A DNA stretch of 6,872 nucleotides from a bacterium (GTDB lineage: Bacteria > Zhuqueibacterota > Zhuqueibacteria > Residuimicrobiales > Krinioviventaceae): NCBI GenBank assembly GCA_024278645.1, contig JAJRST010000376.1:1-6872 (forward strand). The letters run 5' to 3'. Of the stretch, positions 1 to 5,716 are shown in pieces. Numbering within the stretch: position 1 is the first letter of the stretch; the number at the start of each line of letters is the position of its first letter. The notes under the pieces are model-generated. The model saw only the letters and a program-made list of their open reading frames with translations. It had not been told where the DNA came from and ran no database searches. The translations under genes and the position numbers were made by a program.

Positions 1-606
1 CAGCAGGATTTTGGCAGGGAGATCATTCCCGCGGCCATCAAGGAGTTCAAAGTCAAAGCCTACCTGTTCGACGGCTATTGGGAGGATATCGGAACGATCA
101 AGTCTTTTTTCGACGCCAACATGGGGCTGGTGAAATACCCCCGCCCGTCGTTCAGTTTTTTCCATCCGACAGCCCCCATTTACACACGACAGCGATTTTT
201 ACCTCCCTGCAAGTTTGTCAACTCGGACATTGTCGAATCCATGATCGCCGAAGGCTGCATCATTAACAAGGCTAAAATTCAAAAATCCGTGCTCGGCATT
301 CGCACATTTATCGACGAGGGCTGCGAGATCGAGGAGTCGCTCATCATGGGCCGCGACTATTACCAATCCTTTGAGGAGCGCGAAGCCGATTTGGAAAAAG
401 GGGAAATTCCAATGGGCATCGGCCGATACTCGATCATCAAAAAAGCGATTGTCGATAAAAATGCACGAATTGGCCGCCACGTTAAAATCACCAATTCAAA
501 GGGCTTGCCCGAGGACAAGTCGCACGAGGAGGAGGGCTGGTACATTCGCGACGGCATCGTCATCGTCATGAAAAATGCTATCATACCGGATGGAACGGTA
601 ATTTAA
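1..606 (+). CDS. glgC: Glucose-1-phosphate adenylyltransferase (ADP-glucose pyrophosphorylase), C-terminal part, 5' end outside window
   Basis: Makes ADP-glucose from ATP and glucose-1-phosphate, the committed step of bacterial glycogen synthesis, in the cytoplasm. The frame is open from base 1 and gives 201 residues; family members are about 430, so the N-terminal nucleotidyltransferase half with the catalytic site lies outside the window. The visible part begins with the end of that domain (GYWEDIGTIKSFF, about residues 25-37) and continues into the left-handed beta-helix regulatory domain. Its C-terminus is of the cyanobacterial/plant type: RDYY, EEREADLEKGEIPMGIG, DKNARIG and a final KNAIIPDGTVI. 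Two lysines (fragment residues 153 and 191; codons 457-459 and 571-573) align with the lysines I recall as 3-phosphoglycerate activator contacts in the Anabaena enzyme (Lys382, Lys419). It ends in TAA, 81 bases before hflK. Family assignment is firm; the allosteric inference is by analogy. Confidence 0.95.
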   Translation, partial: QQDFGREIIPAAIKEFKVKAYLFDGYWEDIGTIKSFFDANMGLVKYPRPSFSFFHPTAPIYTRQRFLPPCKFVNSDIVESMIAEGCIINKAKIQKSVLGIRTFIDEGCEIEESLIMGRDYYQSFEEREADLEKGEIPMGIGRYSIIKKAIVDKNARIGRHVKITNSKGLPEDKSHEEEGWYIRDGIVIVMKNAIIPDGTVI

Positions 607-609
607 AGC

Positions 610-633
610 GGACTATTTTCATCTGAATAGTTT
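610..633 (+). terminator. Weak AT-rich hairpin after glgC, possible terminator
   Basis: ACTATT (612-617) and AATAGT (626-631) are perfect inverted repeats, extendable by G-T pairs on the outside, and start a few bases after the glgC stop. Only a short T run follows, so any termination would be weak. The rest of the 607-687 gap is AT-rich and holds a poor promoter-like pair (TTGTGT at 642-647, TTTAAT at 664-669, 16-base spacing) that I would not rely on. The hflK ribosome binding site sits at its end. Confidence 0.25.
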
Positions 634-687
634 GTTGTAACTTGTGTATCAATCGAACACTATTTTAATAACAGAAAGGGTCGTTCT

Positions 688-1674
688 ATGAACAGACGCG
701 TCATAAATATTGGCGGAGAAAACATCGAAGTGCCGGCGCCCGATAAAAAGATGATCATCTACATCGTTATCGGAGTCGTCGTCGCTTTGATTCTGTTTTC
801 TTCATTTTACACGGTCGGCGTCGATGAAGTCGGCATCATCCAGAGGTTTGGCAAGTATGCCAAAACCACGCAACCAGGTTTGCATTTAAAGCTTCCCTGG
901 GGCATAGAAACCGTAAAAAAGGTCAAAGTGCAGCGCGTGTTTAAGGAAGAGTTCGGCTTTCGCACGCTGCGCGCCGGCGTGCGCACCGAATACTCGAACG
1001 CCGATTTTTCGGTCGAGTCGCTCATGCTCACCGGCGATTTGAACGCCGCTCTTGTCGAGTGGATCGTGCAATATCGCATCAAGGATCCGGTGGCTTATCT
1101 CTTTAATGTCAAAAATGTCGAAGCAACGATCCGCTATGTTTCCGAAGCGGTGATGCGCCAGGTGGTCGGCGACAACAGCGTCGACGAAGTCATTCTCATG
1201 CGACGCCAGGATATCGCCGCCGAAGTGACGGAGATCATGCAGCAGCTTTTAGACGAGTACGCCACGGGCATCGACATTGTCACCGTCAATCTTCAGGACG
1301 TCAACCCGCCCAAGCCGGTGCAGCCGGCGTTTAACGAGGTGAACGAAGCCCGACAGGAGAGAGAACGCATCGTCAACGAAGCGCTGCAGGCGTACAACAG
1401 CGCCATTCCCAAGGCCAAGGGCCAGGCGGAGCAGCGCATCCTCGAGGCGCAAGGGTACGCCACCAATCGCATCAACAGGGCCCAGGGCGACGCCGAGAAA
1501 TTCATCACTGTCTGGCGGGAATACACCAAGGCCAAGGACGTCACCGAACGACGTCTTTTCCTCGAAATGATGCAGGACGTTTTCCCGAAACTGAATCAAA
1601 AGGTTATCATTGATGAAAGCCTGAAATCATTCCTGCCGCTTTTACAACTGAACGGAAAGGGGGCGTCCAAATGA
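688..1674 (+). CDS. hflK: HflK, SPFH-domain subunit of the HflKC modulator of FtsH protease
   Basis: HflK and HflC assemble into a membrane-anchored cage around the FtsH protease and influence its substrate access. The 328-residue product has a short polar N-terminus, one membrane segment at about residues 22-41, then an SPFH/Band 7 domain (about 44-215) with YTVGVDEVGIIQRFGKY and GLHLKLPWGIE. The family signature VNPPKPVQPAFNEVNEARQE (about 206-225) leads into a charged helical stretch rich in Ala, Glu, Gln and Arg to about residue 275. The E. coli protein is longer (about 419 residues) because of a Gly-rich N-terminal extension that is absent here. The ATG at 688 is preceded by AAAGGG about 7 bases upstream, and no earlier start fits. 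The gene overlaps hflC by ATGA (1671-1674), so the two are translationally coupled. Intact, high confidence. Confidence 0.95.
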   Translation: MNRRVINIGGENIEVPAPDKKMIIYIVIGVVVALILFSSFYTVGVDEVGIIQRFGKYAKTTQPGLHLKLPWGIETVKKVKVQRVFKEEFGFRTLRAGVRTEYSNADFSVESLMLTGDLNAALVEWIVQYRIKDPVAYLFNVKNVEATIRYVSEAVMRQVVGDNSVDEVILMRRQDIAAEVTEIMQQLLDEYATGIDIVTVNLQDVNPPKPVQPAFNEVNEARQERERIVNEALQAYNSAIPKAKGQAEQRILEAQGYATNRINRAQGDAEKFITVWREYTKAKDVTERRLFLEMMQDVFPKLNQKVIIDESLKSFLPLLQLNGKGASK

Positions 1675-2611
1675 AAAAGAATAAAAACATACTCCTCGGC
1701 ATTGTCATCTTTATCGCTTTGCTGCTTTTGGCGGACGCCGTTTACACGGTTGATGAAACGCAGCAGTGCATCATCACCCAGTTTGGCGAGCCTGTCGGAG
1801 ATCCGGTAACCGAAGCCGGCTTGCACATCAAGTTGCCCATCATTCAAAAAGTCACTTTTTTCGAAAAACGAATCATGGAATGGGACGGCGATCGCAATGA
1901 AATTCCGACAAAAGATAACAAATACATCCTTGTGGACACCTTTGCCCGCTGGCGCATTGCCGATCCGCTCAAGTTTTTCCAATCCGTCAACAATGTACGC
2001 GCCGCTCTCGGGCGTTTGGATGATATCATCGACGGCGTGACGCGCGATTATATCAGTGAAAACATGCTCATAGAAATCGTACGCAATTCGAATCGCACAA
2101 TGACCATAGCCGCAGAGGAAGAAAACGCCTTTGTCGAACAGGTCGATTCCCTGTATATCGAACAAGGGCGGCTGAAAATCACGGCGCAGATTCTGGAAAA
2201 AGTGCAGCAGACCGTGCCGCAGTATGGCATCGAGGTGCTGGACATTCGCATCAAGCAGGTCAACTATAACAACGAAGTGCGTAAAAAGGTGTTCGACCGC
2301 ATGATTTCCGAACGCAAGCGCATCGCCCAGCTCTATCGTTCCGAAGGCATGGGACGAAAAGCCCAGATCGAGGGCGAAATGAAAAAGAGTTGCAACGCAT
2401 CGACTCGGAAGCCTATAAACAGGCGCAGGAGATCAAGGGCAAGGCCGACGCCAAGGCGACGCAAATTTACGCCAACGCCTATTCCCGAGATCCGCAGTTC
2501 TATTCCTTGCTGCAAACACTGGACAGCTATCGCTCAACAATCGACTCGACGAGCATGCTGATCCTGAGTACGGATTCGGAGTATCTGAAATATCTGAAAA
2601 AAGTTAAATAA
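1671..2611 (+). CDS. hflC: HflC, SPFH-domain partner of HflK; reading frame broken by one -1 frameshift
   Basis: Partner of HflK in the FtsH-modulating membrane complex. It starts at an ATG inside the hflK stop, with GGAAAGGGGG about 7 bases upstream. Residues 1-239 read in the start frame: membrane segment at about 6-24, then an SPFH domain with YTVDETQQCIITQFGEPV and GLHIKLP, then the HflC-type stretch IKQVNYNNEVRKKVFDRMIS (about 194-213). After MKK (codons 2379-2387) the start frame turns into an Arg/Pro-rich tail unlike the family and stops at 2561. The frame one base back continues the HflC sequence (ELQRIDSEAYKQAQEIKGKA and on) to TAA at 2609-2611. Joined, the protein is 313 residues, normal for the family (E. 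coli about 334). The simplest explanation is one missing A in an A run, as a sequencing slip or real mutation; programmed frameshifting is possible but less likely. Identity is firm; whether it makes full-length product is unknown. Confidence 0.93.
2379..2390 (+). other. Frameshift position in hflC (ATG AAA AAG AGT)
   Basis: The start frame reads ATG-AAA-AAG-AGT. The family-consistent reading needs MKKEL, that is ATG-AAA-AAA-GAG-TTG, so five As stand where six are expected. A -1 slip on AAG would give the same downstream frame. AGGG at 2371-2374 lies 7 bases before the A run and resembles a Shine-Dalgarno stimulator such as the one upstream of the E. coli dnaX slip site. The heptamer is G-AAA-AAG rather than the efficient A-AAA-AAG, and no strong stem follows closely; the only one seen is the 4-bp GCCT/AGGC at 2411-2424. 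Confidence 0.85.
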
Positions 2612-2616
2612 AGGTT

Positions 2617-2650
2617 AAAAAAAGCTCGCTTTTTAAGCGAGCTTTTTTTT
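2617..2650 (+). terminator. Strong intrinsic terminator after hflC
   Basis: An 8-bp perfect stem, GCTCGCTT (2624-2631) with AAGCGAGC (2635-2642), closes a TTT loop and is followed by eight Ts (2643-2650). Seven As (2617-2623) precede it, so the helix can extend by A-U pairs and the element could also work on the opposite strand. It begins 6 bases after the hflC stop and separates the hflKC unit from the genes downstream. The 42 bases between it and the next ATG must hold a promoter unless there is read-through. Confidence 0.93.
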
Positions 2651-2692
2651 ATTCTGTAACCATACCACACACGCGGATAAAACGAGACAGCA

Positions 2693-3613
2693 ATGATCAA
2701 GAAAGCCATAATCACGGCGGCGGGCAAGGGCACACGGCAGTACCCGGCGACAAACGCCGTACAAAAGGAAATGTTCCCGCTCATCGACCGCGACGGCATT
2801 GCCAAACCGACGATTCAAATCATTGTCGAAGAAGCATTGAACGCCGGCATCGAAAAAATCGGCGTCATCGTGCAACCGGGCGAGGAAAAACAGTTTGTCG
2901 CTCATTTCCAGGGGTTGTCGAAAAATGACAGGGAGTCTTTTCGCGGCAAGCCGTGGGGATTACAGCAGTCCGAGCGGCTTGAGCGGATGCGCGACGCCAT
3001 CGTCTACATTCATCAGACGGAGCAGATGGGCTTTGGCCACGCCGTGTGGTGCGCGCGGCAATTTGCCGGCGGCGAGCCTGTGCTGCTGATGCTCGGCGAT
3101 CATGTCTATTTATCTCATACCGCGACCTCCTGCGCCCGACAATTGCTCGACGCCTACCAGAGCTGTCAAAAATCCGTTTTCTCCGTACAACAGACGCCGG
3201 CGGTGCAGCTCGGTCTTTTCGGAACCGTGGCCGGAGAGCCGGTCGATGACGTTGAAAAGCTTTATGAACTGCGCCGCATCGTCGAAAAACCGAACGCTGA
3301 TTTCGCTCATCGGCATTTGCGCACGCCGGGGCTGGCGCCCGATATGTTTTTCACTATTTTTGGCATGTACCTGCTTACCCCCGCGGTTTTCGATATTCTC
3401 GATGAAAACATTAAAAACAATAAACGCGAACAAGGTGAAATTCAGCTCACTAGCGCCCTCGCCGAACTTTTGCAGCGCCAAGGCGCTTTTGGGCTGGAAA
3501 TGGACGGTTCACGCCTGGACATGGGCACGCCCCTCGGCTATATTCAAACCCAGATCGCCCTGGCCGCGCATGGCCCCTACGCCCCGGAACTGGCCGCTTT
3601 TATTAACGTTTAA
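2693..3613 (+). CDS. GalU-like UTP-glucose-1-phosphate uridylyltransferase / sugar-1-phosphate nucleotidyltransferase
   Basis: Predicted to make UDP-glucose (or a related nucleotide sugar) from UTP and a sugar-1-phosphate, feeding envelope, exopolysaccharide or storage sugars. The 306-residue cytoplasmic protein shows the GalU layout: AAGKGTRQYPATNAVQKEMFP (broken here as AAGKGTR at 9-15 and KEMFP at 25-29), IVEEALNAGIE (44-54), GFGHAVWCA (113-121), a metal-site-like LGDHVY (134-139), VEKP (197-200), GEIQLT (248-253) and DMGTPLGY (276-283). Differences from textbook GalU are a small insertion before the IVEEA helix (DGIAKPT, 34-40) and LGDH where GalU usually has LPD. For this reason I withhold the gene symbol; substrate preference cannot be read from sequence. 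The ATG at 2693 has only a weak purine-rich GAGACAG upstream. Its TAA lies 6 bases before the next gene, so the two are very probably co-transcribed. Confidence 0.87.
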   Translation: MIKKAIITAAGKGTRQYPATNAVQKEMFPLIDRDGIAKPTIQIIVEEALNAGIEKIGVIVQPGEEKQFVAHFQGLSKNDRESFRGKPWGLQQSERLERMRDAIVYIHQTEQMGFGHAVWCARQFAGGEPVLLMLGDHVYLSHTATSCARQLLDAYQSCQKSVFSVQQTPAVQLGLFGTVAGEPVDDVEKLYELRRIVEKPNADFAHRHLRTPGLAPDMFFTIFGMYLLTPAVFDILDENIKNNKREQGEIQLTSALAELLQRQGAFGLEMDGSRLDMGTPLGYIQTQIALAAHGPYAPELAAFINV

Positions 3614-3619
3614 TCGCCT

Positions 3620-5446
3620 ATGAACAAAGAAAAAATAATCAAATACCTGGATGGCCTTCGGCTGAAATACTCGATCATCGCATCGGCGAAAAAGGTCGAT
3701 GAGAATCAAAAAGTATTGGACGACATCAATGTCTTTCCGGTGCCGGACGGCGACACGGGCACGAATATGGCGGAGACCATGGAGGTCATCGCCAAAGGGG
3801 CGGAAAGTGCGAAACACGATTCTTTTGACTAGATGAGCAACGTCATCGCCGACTCGGCGCTCGAGGGCGCGCGCGGCAATTCCGGCGTCATTCTGGCGCA
3901 GTTTTTTCAGGGATTGGCGGAAAAGGCGGCCGGCAAAAAACGCGTGGCCACGCATGAATTCGCCCAGGTGGTTGACAATGCCGTGCAAAACGCCCACGCC
4001 GCCGTGTCCGATCCCCGGGAAGGAACAATCCTGACCGTCATGCGCGATTGGGCCAATCACATCAAGGAAAACGCCTATCTCGAAACCAATTTTATAGAAT
4101 TGTTCAAAAGCTCTCTGGCGCGCGCACGGCAATCCCTGGCGGATACGCCGAAAAAGCTGGCGCAGCTACGCAAAGCCGGCGTCGTCGACGCCGGCGCCCT
4201 GGGGTTTGTGAATATTTTGGAGGGGATGCTCGAATTTCTGGAAACCGGCAAGATGTCCGCCATGTCGGCGGGAGCGCATGTGGTCGACAAAATTCGTCAC
4301 CACACGCACAAGGCCGAAGAGGCGGCAAAGTTTCAATACTGCACGCAATGCCTCATCCGGGGAGACGGCATTGACCGCGATAAACTGCGACGGCGTCTCG
4401 ATCCCTTCGGAGATTCGTTGATCGTCATCGGCTCTCATAAAAAAGCGCGGATTCACATCCACTCCAACAGGCCGGATGAGGTCTTTAAAGTCGCCGCCGC
4501 TTTCGGCGCCGTGCTGCAGCAAAAAACCGAGGATATGCGCGCCCAGTTCCTGGAAAAACGGCGCCAAACCATCCGGGGTGAAGTGGCGCTGGTCACCGAT
4601 TCGACGTGCGACCTTCCCGATGACATTCTGCAGGAAAACAATGTACATGTCGTCCCTGTGAACGTGCGCATAGACGGCAAGGATTTTATCGACAAGGTGA
4701 ATATTCAACCGGAAGAGTTTTACCAAATATTTGCGGCGTCGCGAGGCGAGGTCAGCACATCGCAGCCGTCGCTGGCCGCTTTTAAGCGCGTGTACGAGCA
4801 AGCGTTGCGGCATTACGAATCGGTTATCTCTATTCACCTTTCACAACAAATCAGCGGCACTATAAACGGCGCCCGGCTTGCCCTGCAATCCATGAAAGAA
4901 CAAAAGCCGTATGCCATCATCGACACGCATGCCACATCCGTCGGCCTCGGTTTGATTGTGCGGGAGGCGATTCGACTGGTCAAGGAAGGCGCGAGTCATG
5001 CGGACATTGTCGACGCCCTGACGCTCGCCGTTAAAAATCTTCGACTTTACGCCAGTTTGCCGGCGTTTAAACATGCCATCAAAAGCGGACGAATTCCAAA
5101 AACAAAAGGCGCCCTGGCGCTGGCGCTCAACATTCGTCCCGTCATCTCCTTTGATAAAGATGGAAAAGTGACGGACGTCGCCAAAGTGTGGGGCGCTAAA
5201 AACGTTCCGGCCAGGGTTTACGACATGGCTGTGCGCCATGCGCAACAATTCGAACATCCGCGCTTTGGCATCGCCCACGCGCAAAACCCGGGGTTGGCGG
5301 CGGAAACGGCCTCAAAGCTTCGTCGGCAATTCAACACCGACGACGTTTATGTCATCCCCGCGTCACCCGCACTCGGCGCGCAACTCGGCCTGGGGTCGTT
5401 CGCCATAGCCGTGCTCGGCGACTCGCCGAAACAACAAGGCGATTGA
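3620..5446 (+). CDS. Single-chain fatty acid kinase: DAK2 (FakA-type) region fused to DegV/FakB lipid-binding region; interrupted by in-frame TAG
   Basis: Predicted to phosphorylate a fatty acid held in its own DegV domain, giving acyl-phosphate for phospholipid synthesis. Reading through TAG at 3830-3832 gives 608 residues. N-terminal DhaL-like kinase region (about 1-215): NVFPVPDGDTGTNM (37-50, with Mg/ATP aspartates 43 and 45) and EGARGNSGVILAQ (82-94). Linker region (about 230-315): YC at 240-241 and HIH at 279-281, matching the catalytic Cys240, His282 and His284 reported for S. aureus FakA. DegV/FakB region (about 321-608): VTDSTCDLP (325-333), TSQPS (380-384), SQQISGT (408-414), SGRIPK. 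The conserved His near the DegV C-terminus is replaced by Gln (residue 588). The ATG at 3620 has no clear Shine-Dalgarno and sits 6 bases after the previous stop, so coupling is likely. Without read-through, only 70 residues would be made, or a restart at ATG 3833 would give 537 residues lacking the aspartate loop. Domain identities are firm; the single-chain kinase role is inferred. Confidence 0.9.
3830..3832 (+). other. In-frame TAG inside the kinase domain
   Basis: The codon falls between HDSFD and MSNVIADSALEGARGNSG, in the middle of the DhaL-like fold, with no frame change on either side. A charged residue such as Glu would fit the context, and GAG to TAG is one substitution. ATG follows at once (3833), so termination-reinitiation is possible, but no Shine-Dalgarno is visible at the right distance. 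The six complete genes end in TAA (glgC, hflC, GalU-like) or TGA (hflK, this gene, plsY), so TAG is never used as an end here. Confidence 0.88.
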
Positions 5447-5490
5447 TAAAGCACGTCTCTTTCCCTCCCCGACTCGTTCATCCTCCCGCC

Positions 5491-5595
5491 AATAATCATC
5501 CTGACAATAATCATCCTGACAGTAATCATCCTGACAATAATCATCCTGACAGTAATCATCCTGACAGTAATCATCCTGACAGTAATCATCCTGAC
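5491..5595. repeat. 15-bp tandem repeat, seven copies, between the DAK-DegV gene and plsY
   Basis: Seven head-to-tail units of 15 bases with consensus ARTAATCATCCTGAC starting at 5491, 5506, 5521, 5536, 5551, 5566 and 5581. The only difference is base 2 of the unit, which runs A, A, G, A, G, G, G. A diverged TCATCCT at 5478-5484 may be a remnant of an earlier unit, and the array ends sharply before TTTCCTG. There are no spacers, so it is a minisatellite and not a CRISPR array. It occupies the middle of the 270-base gap 5447-5716; before it (5447-5490) I see no hairpin terminator. Copy number could vary between strains. Function is unknown. Confidence 0.97.
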
Positions 5596-5603
5596 ATTTC
5601 CTG

Positions 5604-5632
5604 TTTCCTTTCCCCATAAATTTCCCTATATT
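5604..5632 (+). promoter_or_regulatory. plsY: Possible plsY promoter
   Basis: TATATT (5627-5632) matches five of six positions of a -10 element, lies in an AT-rich block (about 5617-5650) just after the tandem repeat, and has a poor -35 candidate, TTTCCT (5604-5609), at 17-base spacing. A transcript from here would carry a leader of roughly 75-80 bases containing the hairpin at 5665-5684. The call rests on composition and a weak consensus match only. Confidence 0.22.
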
Positions 5633-5664
5633 TTTAAAATTGCAAAATCTCGCACCAGCGGACG

Positions 5665-5684
5665 GCCGACCCGCCAATGTCGGC
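5665..5684 (+). promoter_or_regulatory. Short hairpin in the plsY leader
   Basis: GCCGAC (5665-5670) and GTCGGC (5679-5684) form a perfect 6-bp GC-rich inverted repeat around an 8-base loop, 32 bases before the plsY ATG. No T run follows, so it is not an intrinsic terminator. It could be an operator half-site pair or an RNA structure, or chance in GC-rich sequence. Confidence 0.3.
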
Positions 5685-5716
5685 ATAAGCATTTCATTTT
5701 GTGGAGGGATAGAGCT

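Noticed and set aside
2390..2611. A separate small gene starting at TTG 2390
   Set aside because: Its sequence is the expected C-terminus of HflC in the -1 frame, so it belongs to hflC.
3102..3623. 173-codon + strand frame inside the GalU-like gene
   Set aside because: It is an out-of-frame shadow of a gene with clear nucleotidyltransferase motifs; its product is Arg/Pro/Ser-rich with no domain.
3509..4132. 207-codon - strand frame
   Set aside because: It is antisense across the junction of two conserved genes, with no ribosome binding site or recognisable domain.
3833..5446. A separate gene starting at ATG 3833
   Set aside because: The ATG directly follows an in-frame TAG, lacks a ribosome binding site, and would begin in the middle of the kinase fold. 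The upstream 70 codons hold the essential aspartate loop in the same frame, so one interrupted gene is more likely.
5347..5589. - strand frame encoding MITVR/MIIVR repeats
   Set aside because: It is a by-product of the 15-bp array, since every unit carries ATG on the reverse strand, and the remainder is antisense to the DAK-DegV gene.
5491..5595. CRISPR-like array
   Set aside because: Units are directly adjacent with no unique spacers, 15 bases is too short for a CRISPR repeat, and there are no cas genes nearby.
5699..5716. plsY start at TTG 5699
   Set aside because: ATG 5717 has GGAGGG 8 bases upstream and gives the usual PlsY N-terminus, while the TTG start would place that ribosome binding site inside the coding sequence.
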